DNA of 37,249 nucleotides from Candidatus Desulfofervidus auxilii. Lineage in GTDB: Bacteria; Desulfobacterota; Desulfofervidia; Desulfofervidales; Desulfofervidaceae. Of the stretch, positions 7,614-16,323 are shown piece by piece (position 1 is the first letter of the stretch; each line of letters starts with the position of its first letter). Below the pieces are notes generated by a model that was given only the letters and a program-made list of their open reading frames with translations, made no database searches and was not told where the DNA came from. Made by a program: the position numbers and the translations under genes. Location: the NCBI RefSeq assembly GCF_001577525.1, contig NZ_CP013015.1, forward strand, positions 759,657 to 796,905. Reading direction: 5' to 3'.

Positions 7614-9079
7614 TGGCTCAAGAAATATTAGAAATCATTGCTAAGGCAGAAGGAGACCAGGAGCTATTGGATGGTTTTTTAAAAAAGGCAAAAGACTTGA
7701 TAAATTATGATTGGTGGGGAATGTATATATTAAATGAAGAGACAAATCAATATGAGGTTAGAGCAAAATCAAATGAAGCTAAAAAAATAGAAACTAACAT
7801 AGATTTCTTAATTGAGGATGGAATTATTGATTGGGTTTTAAGGAATTATAAGCCCCGGTTTATTTCTCCTATAACTGATAATCTACATTTTTTTATAATC
7901 CCTATTGTAATTGCTAAAAAAACTATAGGGTTTGTTGTATTTAAAATTTCAAGTAAACAGGCATTTAACAAAAACCTCCATTCTCTTTCTCTTCAAGCCA
8001 CTTTATTAGGATTAATGTTTCAAGGCACTATGTATCGTGAAAGTGTGTGGGATAAAGTAAACAAACTTAAGTTTCTTATGGAAATCGCTCAAAAGATAAC
8101 ATTTTCTACTAATGTAGATAGACTACTGGAATCTATTATGGAGGTTTTAAATAACACAGTTAGGACTAAATATTCTTGCATTTCTCTTCTAGACGAAAAT
8201 AAGAAACTCATTTTAAAAAAAAGCAGTGATTTTAAATGGCCAATAAAACCTACAGAAGTATGCTACTTTGTAATAAATCATGCTAAGCCCATCCATATCT
8301 CTGATTTTAAACAGGATATTCGTTTTAAAAACTCAATGGAGCCTTCTAATCTCAGAAATGTTTTAAGCTTTCCTCTTAAGACTCAGAATACAATTCTTGG
8401 TGCATTGACGTTATATAACAGGTTAGGCTTACCAGATTTTACAAAGGATGATTTTATCTTCCTTTTTGCTTTAAGCAATCAAGCAGCTCTGGCCATAAAG
8501 CTCATCTCCCTTTATGATGAACTTAAAAAGGCTTATAAAGAAACAGTTTTAGCACTAGCAGAAGCTATAGAAGCAAAAGACCCCTATACAAGGGGGCATA
8601 TAGAAAGAGTGACCCGTTATGCCCTGATGTTGGCAAAGGCAATGAAATTTAAACCATCGGATATAGAAACCTTGGAATTTGCAAGCCTGCTTCATGATAT
8701 AGGAAAAATTGGAATAAGCGAGGCAATATTGAAGAAACCAGGGAAATTAACTGCCCAGGAGTTTAGGGAAATAATGAAGCATCCTGTTATTGGTGAGCAA
8801 ATTGTGAAAAAGGTCTCATTTTTAAAAAAAGCAAGCATCATCATCAGGCAACACCACGAACGATTTGACGGAAATGGTTACCCTGATGGACTTAAGGGTA
8901 AGAAGATAGAAAAGCTTTCTAGGATATTGGCTATAGCAGATGCCTTTGATGCTATGACCTCAGAAAGACCTTATAAAAAGAGACTTAATATTGAACAGGC
9001 ACTAGAAGAAATTAAAAGAAACAAAGGGAAACAATTTGACCCAGAGATTTGTGAAGTAGCATTAAAGGTATTTGGATAG
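7613..9079 (+). CDS. GAF plus HD-GYP domain protein, probable c-di-GMP phosphodiesterase
   Basis: This 488-residue protein has two N-terminal sensory regions: a divergent GAF-like part at about 10-130 and a clearer GAF at about 150-295 (ISLLDENKKLIL, ILGALTLYNR). A C-terminal HD-GYP domain spans about 310-480. HD-GYP enzymes hydrolyse cyclic di-GMP to GMP. The metal and catalytic residues are intact: H329, HD 361-362 (HDIGKIG), H390, HHE 414-416, and DGNGYPDGL beginning at 419 with the GYP triad 422-424. No membrane segment is seen, so it senses a cytosolic signal. It is coupled to the HDOD gene. Its stop codon abuts dispersed repeat copy A. Confidence 0.92.
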   Translation: MAQEILEIIAKAEGDQELLDGFLKKAKDLINYDWWGMYILNEETNQYEVRAKSNEAKKIETNIDFLIEDGIIDWVLRNYKPRFISPITDNLHFFIIPIVIAKKTIGFVVFKISSKQAFNKNLHSLSLQATLLGLMFQGTMYRESVWDKVNKLKFLMEIAQKITFSTNVDRLLESIMEVLNNTVRTKYSCISLLDENKKLILKKSSDFKWPIKPTEVCYFVINHAKPIHISDFKQDIRFKNSMEPSNLRNVLSFPLKTQNTILGALTLYNRLGLPDFTKDDFIFLFALSNQAALAIKLISLYDELKKAYKETVLALAEAIEAKDPYTRGHIERVTRYALMLAKAMKFKPSDIETLEFASLLHDIGKIGISEAILKKPGKLTAQEFREIMKHPVIGEQIVKKVSFLKKASIIIRQHHERFDGNGYPDGLKGKKIEKLSRILAIADAFDAMTSERPYKKRLNIEQALEEIKRNKGKQFDPEICEVALKVFG

Positions 9080-9433
9080 GACTTCGTCAAAGTAATTTTA
9101 ACGGAGATCCAAATGTTAAGCGCAATGGCTCAATGCAGAATGCAAATTGAAAAATGCAAAATCGCCTTCTGTTAAATTGGAACGTTAGCACGTTTACACG
9201 TTTGCACGATGAGACGTCCTTAGTGCGTGGTGCTTAGTCTCTAGTCAATTCTAGTTTTCTTTTTGATTGAGGCAATGAAGTTGTTTAATTTGACGCTTAG
9301 CTTATCAAGGTTTGGCATTACAAAGTTGTAAGTTAGAAAGTTTGCAAGTTGGAAAGTTTGCAAGTTAACACGAACTGGGAATTTCTGTTTTCCGTTTTCT
9401 ATTTTCTTAACTGTATTTTGTAGGTTAGACCCC
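9078..9433 (+). repeat. Dispersed intergenic repeat family 1, copy A
   Basis: It begins AGGACTTCGTCAAAGTAATTT inside the stop codon of the HD-GYP gene. A conserved ~110-base head follows, with short echoing words (GTTAGCACG, CGTTTACACG). The middle, about 9210-9320, is unique to this copy, and the tail ends CTGTATTTTGTAGGTT (9411-9426). Copies B (29841) and C (36542) share head and tail in the same orientation. No coding gene is supported here. The rest of the gap to 9490 carries the ribosome-binding site GGAGGT of the next gene. Confidence 0.85.
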
Positions 9434-9490
9434 AAGTTTTCCCAAGTTTCACCACAAATTTCGCAAATTTCGTTTAGGAGGTATGATAAG

Positions 9491-10678
9491 ATGAAACCAA
9501 GGTTATTATTTTTGGCCTTTTTTGTGGTTTTTTTTACAACTAATGTAGTATTTGGGAAAACCTTTAATGTAAAAACCCCCGTACAGTTTCAAAGTGCACT
9601 TACAGAAGCACAGTCTAATGAGGAAGATGATACAATAAATGTAGCAGCAGGGACATATAATATTCCCTCTACCCTTACTTATTCTACCAATAATGGAGAC
9701 AACGGTCACAAACTTACCATCCAGGGTGCTGGTGCAGATCAGACAGTCCTTAATGGAGGAGGAAGTGTGCAGATTTTGTATATATATACTCATGGAGATG
9801 ACTATGGTGGTGATATAACAATAAAGGGTATGGGCTTTAGGAATGGGAATTGTTTTGACTGTTTTGGCGGTGGTGTTTATGTATATGGGGTTTCTATAAA
9901 TATAACAATAAAAGACTGTACGTTCTCAAAAAATTCAGCTAGAAAGATTCATGGGTTACCTGTTAGTGGTGGTGGCGTATCTGCATGTTCAAGCCATGGC
10001 ACAATAACTATTGCAAACAATACATTCTTAGGAAATTCAGCTGATAATGGTGGTGGTGTAGATGCAGATTCAGTTTCAGGTACAATAACTATTACAAATA
10101 ATACATTCTCAGAAAATTCAGCTGATGATAGTTGTGGCGGTGGTGTAGAGGTATATGCAGAATCAGGTAGAATAACTATTACAAACAATACATTTTCAGG
10201 AAATTTGGCTGATAATTATGGGGGCGGCGTCTATGGAATGTTATATCATGAGATAGACATTCTAAATGTTTACAATAATATCCTTTTTGATAATGCCGCC
10301 GGTGCAGGTGGAAATGATGGTGATGACCTATATATTGAGATTGGTTATAAAGGTGCTACTGTTAATCTATACAACAATGACTTTTCAGGAAATGCAAACT
10401 TTAACACGGGCCAGTCTGAAGACTTATATATTAGTTACACTGAAAAGTACCATCATGCAAATAACATCCAAAAAGCCCCACAGTTTGTTGACCCTGTAAA
10501 TGGAGATTTTCATATAAAACCAACTTCCCCCTGCATAGATAAAGGCAATAACTCTGCCCCTGAACTTCCTAGTACTGACTTTGAGGGGGATCCCAGGATA
10601 ATTGGTGGCACTGTAGACATTGGTGCAGATGAATTCATTAAGTCCATGCCCTGGCTGCATCTTTTGCTTGGTGACTGA
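9491..10678 (+). CDS. Exported parallel beta-helix (pectin-lyase-fold) protein
   Basis: This 395-residue protein has a signal peptide ([22 protein letters not shown]). The repetitive middle has rungs of the type [18 protein letters not shown] at about residues 150-260, diagnostic of right-handed parallel beta-helix proteins. The N-terminal part ([18 protein letters not shown]) is the usual cap of polymorphic outer-membrane or DUF1565-like proteins. It ends with DIGADEF, common in this family, followed by a short hydrophobic tail (PWLHLLLG). Such proteins bind or cleave polysaccharide, or serve as adhesins; no catalytic residues can be assigned. The start is set by GGAGGT 8 bases before the ATG. 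It is followed by two more exported-protein genes. Confidence 0.85.
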   Translation: MKPRLLFLAFFVVFFTTNVVFGKTFNVKTPVQFQSALTEAQSNEEDDTINVAAGTYNIPSTLTYSTNNGDNGHKLTIQGAGADQTVLNGGGSVQILYIYTHGDDYGGDITIKGMGFRNGNCFDCFGGGVYVYGVSINITIKDCTFSKNSARKIHGLPVSGGGVSACSSHGTITIANNTFLGNSADNGGGVDADSVSGTITITNNTFSENSADDSCGGGVEVYAESGRITITNNTFSGNLADNYGGGVYGMLYHEIDILNVYNNILFDNAAGAGGNDGDDLYIEIGYKGATVNLYNNDFSGNANFNTGQSEDLYISYTEKYHHANNIQKAPQFVDPVNGDFHIKPTSPCIDKGNNSAPELPSTDFEGDPRIIGGTVDIGADEFIKSMPWLHLLLGD

Positions 10679-10752
10679 GGTGCTTTGGAGGAATTTTGAA
10701 AAAAGTTGACAATTTTTTGGAAATTTTGTATGTGGGGGATAGAGGTAATTAT

Positions 10753-11367
10753 ATGAAAAGGTGGATTTTGGGGATAGTTGTTATATTGAGTGGATTAGTG
10801 TTTATTATCGGGATTAGATTGGGCAGTAAGAGTACTGTTCCTTCTATAAATTCAAAAAATAAGCCATTAAAGGAGGGGATAATTCCTCATGAAGTGCTTA
10901 AGGCGAAAATAGAGGTTAAACAGGAGGAAAAAGTCTTGAAGGCCAAAGATTGGATAGACCCTAGAGAGATTGAGGTTACACCTGATGGCATTACCCTGGC
11001 TGAGGTTGAGCAAAACCTTAAGGGACAAGATGAGATTGATCCAAATGAGATAGAGGTAACCCCACCTGAAAATGGAAAAAGGGGGCTTACCTTAGCAGAG
11101 GTTGAGGAGATTATTAAACAAGAAAAGGAGATAGATCCAGCACAGGTTGAGGTTACACCGCCTGAAAGACCAGGGGAACGAGGCATTACCCTGGCAGAGG
11201 TTGAGGGAATTATTAAACAAGAAAAGGAGATAGACCCCAGAGATATTGAGGTAATCCCACCTGAGCACCCTGGTGAAAAAGGGGTTACTGTGGGAGAGAT
11301 TGAGGAGATTATAAAGCAACAAAAAGAAATTGACACAAAAAATATAGAGCCAACTCCACCTGATTAA
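10753..11367 (+). CDS. Membrane-anchored protein with acidic tandem repeats
   Basis: This protein of 204 residues (from the ATG at 10753) has a single N-terminal hydrophobic anchor (RWILGIVVILSGLVFIIGIRL) and a Lys/Ser-rich linker. From residue ~68 four near-identical repeats of 27-33 residues follow, plus a partial fifth (IDTKNIEPTPPD). The unit reads roughly IDPxxIEVTPPE, PGExGI, TLAEVEEIIKQEKE: a proline-rich strand followed by an acidic amphipathic helix. I do not recognise a family. A TTG start at 10696 (SD GGAGG) would add 19 residues; 10753 is preferred because the anchor then starts the protein and AGAGGT precedes it. It sits between two secreted-protein genes and may display or tether them on the surface; this is inference. 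Confidence 0.65.
   Translation: MKRWILGIVVILSGLVFIIGIRLGSKSTVPSINSKNKPLKEGIIPHEVLKAKIEVKQEEKVLKAKDWIDPREIEVTPDGITLAEVEQNLKGQDEIDPNEIEVTPPENGKRGLTLAEVEEIIKQEKEIDPAQVEVTPPERPGERGITLAEVEGIIKQEKEIDPRDIEVIPPEHPGEKGVTVGEIEEIIKQQKEIDTKNIEPTPPD
10954..11364 (+). repeat. Coding tandem repeat (about 81-99 bp units)
   Basis: Units begin near 10954, 11035, 11131, 11230 and 11329. The third and fourth are the closest at DNA level (shared GAGATTATTAAACAAGAAAA-type stretch), suggesting recent expansion. Unit lengths are multiples of three, so changes in copy number keep the reading frame. Confidence 0.85.
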
Positions 11368-11430
11368 AAATAATAAAAATGATGGCTTTTTATTTTAATA
11401 ATTTAAAAAATAAATAAGAAGGAGGATGAT

Positions 11431-11757
11431 ATGAGGGTAAAAAAGATGTTTATAACTATGGTAGTGGTATTAAGCATGCTTGCGGTTTTTGCTGTAGCCG
11501 CACACGCTAGTGGCTGGTACACCTGTACAGTTAATATGGCTGGTCCTGGCTGGGGGACTCATTGTTATATCAAGTTATCAGATACTGCTGCCACTCCGGA
11601 TTTTGAAAATAAGTGGTTTGTGGCCCTTGATAGTCAGAAAAAGGAGATGCTTGCAGTTGCCTTAACAGCGATGACCAATAACATGCAAGTTAAAGTTTAT
11701 ATTAGCAGCTCTAGTCCATATTCTATTATCCGTGCTATGTATTTAATATCACCCTAA
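11431..11757 (+). CDS. Small secreted protein of unknown function
   Basis: This 108-residue protein has a strong signal peptide (FITMVVVLSMLAVFAVAAHA, cleavage near residue 26) and a mature domain of about 80 residues starting SGWYTCTVNMAGPGWG. Two cysteines (in YTCTV and THCYI) could form a disulfide in the periplasm or outside. The remainder (KWFVALDSQKKEMLAVALTAMTNN, then VKVYI) looks like one compact alpha/beta domain. I recall similar small exported proteins from proteobacteria but no function. A strong AAGGAGG ribosome-binding site and a hairpin after the gene suggest high expression. It closes the three-gene exported cluster. Confidence 0.7.
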   Translation: MRVKKMFITMVVVLSMLAVFAVAAHASGWYTCTVNMAGPGWGTHCYIKLSDTAATPDFENKWFVALDSQKKEMLAVALTAMTNNMQVKVYISSSSPYSIIRAMYLISP

Positions 11758-11786
11758 TTTTTAAGATTATAAATCACGGAAAAAGA

Positions 11787-11806
11787 CCTCTGGTTTTTAC
11801 CAGAGG
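11787..11806 (+). terminator. Hairpin after the small secreted protein gene
   Basis: A perfect 8-bp stem (CCTCTGGT/ACCAGAGG) closes on a TTTT loop, 30 bases after the stop. The following T run is poor and delayed, so termination may be partial. Confidence 0.6.
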
Positions 11807-12136
11807 CTGAAGTGTGTTTTATTATTTCCAAGAGTATCATAGATTAAGGATTTTTAAAAAAAGGAACTCAGTACCTAATTGTTACTATAATGCTCACTTT
11901 TGTTTATAAAGACAAAAATTTATTTTCAAATGAAAAGGAAGTAAAAATTAAATTTTGTTAAGCATGACCAAGAAATTCAAAAGCAAAACTTAATCCTACT
12001 AAATCTTACTAAGTCCTAAATCTTCTATTTTTTATTTTCCATAAATCAATAGCGGATTTTGGGATATTGTCTGTCTTGACAATAGAGCTACCTTATATTT
12101 TAATAATTTTTATAAAAATGGGATGGAGACAACAGC
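11807..12136. other. AT-rich intergenic region before the glycan cassette
   Basis: No gene is supported. A promoter-like pair lies near its end (separate entry). A short imperfect direct repeat (TAAATCTTACTAAGTCCTAAATCTT region, about 11995-12025) is visible. The base composition becomes markedly more AT-rich here and stays so to about 17.6 kb. Confidence 0.4.
12076..12104 (+). promoter_or_regulatory. Probable promoter for the 12.1-16.3 kb cassette
   Basis: TTGACA (12076-12081), 17 bases, then TTTAAT (12099-12104); the first gene starts about 33 bases downstream. In AT-rich DNA the -10 assignment is uncertain. Confidence 0.45.
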
Positions 12137-12886
12137 GTGGATAAGAATTTAAAGTTGTATTATGAGGAATTTCACTTAAAAACAAGGGAGATGCCTATTG
12201 AAATTATGAAACAACAATCACGAATTAAAGTCCTAAAAGAACTATTGCCAACAAAAAAAGGAGATAATAATATCTTATTTGTAGGCTGTGGGACGGGGGA
12301 TGAATTATTAATAATTAAGGAAAACAAAGAATTGGTAATTGGATTAGATATATCTTACACTGCTCTACGAAAAGCCAAAATGAAAAACCAAAATTTTATT
12401 TTTATTCAAGGAGATGCACACTATATACCTTTTCGAAAAAATTCGTTTAATATTATCATTTGTTCCGAGGTATTAGAACATTTGTCAAATACAGAAAAAT
12501 GTATCTCTGAAATTTACCGAGTTTTAAGAGAACAAGGAATATTTATTCTCACAGTTCCTAATTGGATAAGTCTTTTTGGATTATTTAGGAAAGTAGGTGA
12601 GATTATTATTCAATCCAAATTAACATCTGATAACCAACCAATTGATAATTGGTTTACACCATCTAAATTAAGAAATCTTATTAAAAAATATTTTACTATT
12701 ATAGAGGATAGAGGAATCTGGTATTATCCCCCAACTGGAAAAGGGGGAAGAAGGATACCAGACAAATTTATTTATCCAGTTTTCAAATTTTTGATGCCTT
12801 TAAATAATTCACTTAGTAAAATAATTCCTAATTTTGGACATTGTTTAGCATTGAAATGTCAAAAAAGAACAATTAAAAGAATTTAA
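12137..12886 (+). CDS. Class I SAM-dependent methyltransferase
   Basis: This 249-residue protein has a Rossmann methyltransferase fold. Motif I is FVGCGTGDE (residues 48-56), motif II has the acidic residue in GLDIS (D71), and motif III is GDAHYIPF (92-99), followed by FNIIICSEVLEHL and the VLREQGIFILTVPN strand. This is the Methyltransf_11 type commonly found in O-antigen clusters. It probably methylates a sugar or lipid-linked glycan; the substrate is unknown. It starts with GTG, chosen because GGAG lies about 8 bases upstream. It is the first gene of a rightward cassette of four. Confidence 0.85.
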   Translation: MDKNLKLYYEEFHLKTREMPIEIMKQQSRIKVLKELLPTKKGDNNILFVGCGTGDELLIIKENKELVIGLDISYTALRKAKMKNQNFIFIQGDAHYIPFRKNSFNIIICSEVLEHLSNTEKCISEIYRVLREQGIFILTVPNWISLFGLFRKVGEIIIQSKLTSDNQPIDNWFTPSKLRNLIKKYFTIIEDRGIWYYPPTGKGGRRIPDKFIYPVFKFLMPLNNSLSKIIPNFGHCLALKCQKRTIKRI

Positions 12887-12920
12887 ATTTTTAAAATTAA
12901 AAATTATTTCTAAAAAAGAA

Positions 12921-14486
12921 ATGTCCTCCAAGAATATTTTAATTATGCTAGGGATAATAAGTCTTATTGTTTTTATCCTTTTTTACAATTTCATTTATTG
13001 GGAAATTGGTACATACTCTCCACATTCCCCTGATGAAAGTAATGGATTATTCTTTGCAAAGCAAATAATAGAAAATAGTGAGTTCATCTGGAAATCGCAA
13101 TTAAATGAAAGATACAATGTACCTTTTTTTATGCCCCGAGGATCGGTACGGGTGGGAAAGAATCTTTATGCTCCATTAACTGCTCCCTACTTCATTTTAA
13201 TTATCGCTCTATCCTTCTTGTTTAAGTTTAAGTATTTTATAGTTTCTATTTCTGGAGTAATTGGTATATTATTTTTTTATTTATTAGTGCAATATGTTTT
13301 TAAAAGCAAAAAATTGGGGTTAATAGGTGCAATCCTTTTAGCTTTTTTCCCTCCCTATGTATTATATACCAATATCTGTGTAGATATTATTCCCTCATTA
13401 GTGTTTTGGATTGGTTCTTTATATTATTTTGTTAGATTTCTAAATGAAGACGATCACAGATTTTTAGTTCTCTGTACTCTCTTTTTTATAGTTTCTATAG
13501 CTATTCGTCCACCACATATTCTTTTAGCAATAGCTTACTTGGTACCTCTAATAATGTACTACAAAAAATTATTCACTTTCAGAAATCTTTCAGTTGCTTT
13601 ATCGGTAAGTGTTATTTTTGTGATATTATTTTTTGGCATTAATCACTCAGTTTATGGTTCGTTTTTTAGTACCGGTAGAACAATAATTGGACGAGATATT
13701 GCAGAAGCTGGGGTTATTAAAACTCTGATGCGCATTGATTTTAATTTACATGCTGTTTCCAGGGCATTTAATAACTACCTTTTGCATTATGGAACTTTGA
13801 TTTTTGTGGGAGGAGTATTAGGGATTATTTTGCTTAAACAAACAAATAATAAAATGGTAAAAACCTTAGTATATAGCCTTATTCCTTTAAGTATTATCTT
13901 ACTATTTTATTTCGGCTCAAACCCTACTTTCTATGGTTTTTCCCAAACAAGATTACAGAGTTCGTTGTCCCGGTATTTCTTACCTATATACGTATGTCTA
14001 ATTATATCGACTGTTTATTTTTTAAGTATATTAAAAAATTGCAAGATAAAGACTTTATTTATAACTATATTGATAGTCAATATTCAGATATTTACATTTG
14101 GAAGCGCAGGTTCTTTGATAGATTTAACGCTAGTTAAAGAAAAATTGTATAAATACAACAAAATGGTTAAAACAACACCCCAAAAGAGTATTTTTATTGT
14201 CAAACAATATGATAAATATATAATATTAGATAGACCCGTGATGTTAATGTGGAACAATGAAGATTTAGAAAAACATCCATCCATAGAATACTTCTATCCT
14301 CTTTTAGATATCGATAGAGATCTTATACCAATAATACAAAAATTACAAAATGATGGATATACAGTTTATATCTCCACTGAATCCCTACACGCAGAAAAAA
14401 AATTGAAAAAAGAAAATTATAAATTGATGAAAATAGAAAATACACCCTTTATGGTATGCGTGGGTAAAGTTCATAAGGGGAGATAA
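12921..14486 (+). CDS. GT-C-fold membrane glycosyltransferase (family 39-like)
   Basis: This 521-residue polytopic membrane protein has about 10-12 hydrophobic helices, from residue 6 to about 390, then a soluble C-terminal domain. The first periplasmic loop carries an acidic pair in the expected GT-C position (SPDES, residues 36-40, D38/E39), where polyprenyl-phosphate-sugar users hold their catalytic acid. It therefore probably transfers sugar from a lipid phosphate donor on the outer face of the inner membrane. No strong ribosome-binding site is visible, so it may rely on coupling. Its stop overlaps the next start by one base. A non-catalytic membrane protein cannot be excluded. Confidence 0.7.
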   Translation: MSSKNILIMLGIISLIVFILFYNFIYWEIGTYSPHSPDESNGLFFAKQIIENSEFIWKSQLNERYNVPFFMPRGSVRVGKNLYAPLTAPYFILIIALSFLFKFKYFIVSISGVIGILFFYLLVQYVFKSKKLGLIGAILLAFFPPYVLYTNICVDIIPSLVFWIGSLYYFVRFLNEDDHRFLVLCTLFFIVSIAIRPPHILLAIAYLVPLIMYYKKLFTFRNLSVALSVSVIFVILFFGINHSVYGSFFSTGRTIIGRDIAEAGVIKTLMRIDFNLHAVSRAFNNYLLHYGTLIFVGGVLGIILLKQTNNKMVKTLVYSLIPLSIILLFYFGSNPTFYGFSQTRLQSSLSRYFLPIYVCLIISTVYFLSILKNCKIKTLFITILIVNIQIFTFGSAGSLIDLTLVKEKLYKYNKMVKTTPQKSIFIVKQYDKYIILDRPVMLMWNNEDLEKHPSIEYFYPLLDIDRDLIPIIQKLQNDGYTVYISTESLHAEKKLKKENYKLMKIENTPFMVCVGKVHKGR

Positions 14487-15592
14487 TGAAGTATTCAGAT
14501 TATATTAATTGGAAAACTAACAAGCCAAGAGTTGTATTCATTGTGAAATACTTTTATCCTACAAAACGTATTTCTGGTATCCTTAGTTTTTTATATGTTC
14601 TCTGTGATTTTTTATCTAAGGATTTAGATATTGTCGTAATATCGGCTAAAACTTCAAAGGATGAAAAAAGATTATACAATCATAATGGATACAAAATTAT
14701 AAAAATAAATAAATTACTTTATCCTATAGAATCAGCTTTATTAACTAAAAAGATAAATCCTGATCTAATATTTTATTTTTCAGGTATAGCAAGACCTATA
14801 TTAGCATCTTTTTATTTTGGACTTAGTAGATTTATATTAGGAAAAAACAAAAAAATTTTATATTGTCAGTGTACTCATTTCTTTAAGAAGCCAAATATTA
14901 TCACAAGTTGGTTTTTCAACTCCTTTGATGAACTTATCGGAACTCACCCAAATATAGTGAAAGCATTACAAGAGGTAACGAATAAGCCCGTAAGTTTTAT
15001 TCCACCAGCAATTGATGCAAATAAGTTAAACGAAGTCAAATGCAAGAAGGTCAGAAATACCTACATTGGTTTTTTTGGACATTTTCATAAGGGAAAAGGG
15101 GTAGATTTATTAATAAAAACTTTTTTAAAATTGCCCTATGAAAATGTTAAACTAATACTAGGAGGTAAAGATAACAAATTTTTAAAGTCATTAAAACCAT
15201 TATTAAATAAAAATAATAGAATAAAAATCTATAATTACATGGATGATATTTATTCTTTAATAAACCTATGTGATTTTATCGTTTTGCCATACAGAACCTC
15301 TGCTTATGTTCTGGGGATTTCTCAAACTCTCTTAGAAGCTATGTATCTTGGTAAACCAGTTATAGGGTCTAAAACACCGTGTCTTGATATTATTAAATCT
15401 GAATATAATGGACTTATTTTTCGAAATGAGAACGATTTACTAAGTAAGATGATAACGCTTATCCAAGATCATGAGCTATTAAACATGTTATCAATCAATG
15501 CACATAAAACAATTAGTGAGGATTATACTATTTCTCTGATAGGGAAGAAATTTTTAAAACTTATTTATAAAAAGGTGACAAAAAATGGATGA
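14486..15592 (+). CDS. Glycosyltransferase family 4-like (GT-B fold)
   Basis: This 368-residue cytoplasmic glycosyltransferase has an N-terminal lobe opening RVVFIVKYFYPTKRISG and a C-terminal nucleotide-sugar lobe with PPAIDANKL, GFFGHFHKGKGVDLLIKTF and LLEAMYLGKPVIG. The usual EX7E motif is altered: the second glutamate (LLEAM) is present but the first position reads GIS instead of EGF. It may use a divergent donor site. It overlaps both neighbours (1 and 8 bases), so it belongs to the cassette's operon. Donor and acceptor are unknown. Confidence 0.85.
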   Translation: MKYSDYINWKTNKPRVVFIVKYFYPTKRISGILSFLYVLCDFLSKDLDIVVISAKTSKDEKRLYNHNGYKIIKINKLLYPIESALLTKKINPDLIFYFSGIARPILASFYFGLSRFILGKNKKILYCQCTHFFKKPNIITSWFFNSFDELIGTHPNIVKALQEVTNKPVSFIPPAIDANKLNEVKCKKVRNTYIGFFGHFHKGKGVDLLIKTFLKLPYENVKLILGGKDNKFLKSLKPLLNKNNRIKIYNYMDDIYSLINLCDFIVLPYRTSAYVLGISQTLLEAMYLGKPVIGSKTPCLDIIKSEYNGLIFRNENDLLSKMITLIQDHELLNMLSINAHKTISEDYTISLIGKKFLKLIYKKVTKNG

Positions 15593-16307
15593 TATGAATA
15601 AGATATATTGCGAAACTAAGAGATATTATAACAAATACTCAGATTATTATGATAAAGAACGAACTAGAGGTTATTATGAATTTATTAACGATCTTGAAAT
15701 AGACATTGTTAATACATATATCAAGAATGATAATAAGATCCTTGAAGTAGGTTGTGGCACAGGCATCATTTTGAATAGAATATCAAGAGTTGTACATAGT
15801 AAGAATATAATAGGAATTGATTTATCTGAAAAGATGCTATACGAAGCAAAGAAGAAAAACCTAAATGTGATTATGTGTAATGCCAATATGTTACCTTTTA
15901 AGAATAACTCATTTGATATTGTATATTCATTCAAAGTTATACCACACATCCCTGAAATAGAGAACGTAATAAGAGATATAGATAGAGTAACAAAAAAGGA
16001 TGGCTTGATGATATTAGAATTTTATAATCCTATCTCCTTTAAATTTCTAGCTAATAAAATTTCTTGTTTTTTTGAAGGATGGAAGGTTTACTGTAGATAC
16101 GACAGTTTACATAAAATAAAGTCATATTTACCAAACAATACCAAAATAATTCATATTAGGGGTATAAGAATATTTACTTTCATATCCATATTAGCTAAAA
16201 TTCCAATTATTTCCCATATATTTCGGTTTCTAGAGGAAAATTTTTGTGATAATTTAATACTAAGAAACTTTGGTGGGTATTTTGTAGTAGTTATCAAAAA
16301 ATGTTAA
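15585..16307 (+). CDS. Class I SAM-dependent methyltransferase
   Basis: This 240-residue protein has the methyltransferase fold: motif I LEVGCGTG (residues 53-60), acidic motif II in GIDLSEKM (D79), NANMLPFKNNSFDIVYSF (99-116) and KKDGLMILEFYNP. It is a second Methyltransf_11/25-type enzyme in the same four-gene cassette, only distantly similar to the first. It probably modifies a glycan or its lipid carrier. It starts 8 bases inside the preceding glycosyltransferase gene and ends 17 bases before the convergent WecB-like gene. Confidence 0.85.
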   Translation: MDDMNKIYCETKRYYNKYSDYYDKERTRGYYEFINDLEIDIVNTYIKNDNKILEVGCGTGIILNRISRVVHSKNIIGIDLSEKMLYEAKKKNLNVIMCNANMLPFKNNSFDIVYSFKVIPHIPEIENVIRDIDRVTKKDGLMILEFYNPISFKFLANKISCFFEGWKVYCRYDSLHKIKSYLPNNTKIIHIRGIRIFTFISILAKIPIISHIFRFLEENFCDNLILRNFGGYFVVVIKKC

Positions 16308-16323
16308 GTAATATAAACGGAAC

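Noticed and set aside
9241-9435. Minus-strand 64-codon ORF
   Set aside because: It lies in repeat copy A, has no ribosome-binding site, and its frame is not conserved in copies B and C.
10887-11336. 149-codon minus-strand ORF
   Set aside because: It is antisense to the tandem-repeat gene; the open frame is a consequence of the repeats, and the plus strand has the anchor and ribosome-binding site.
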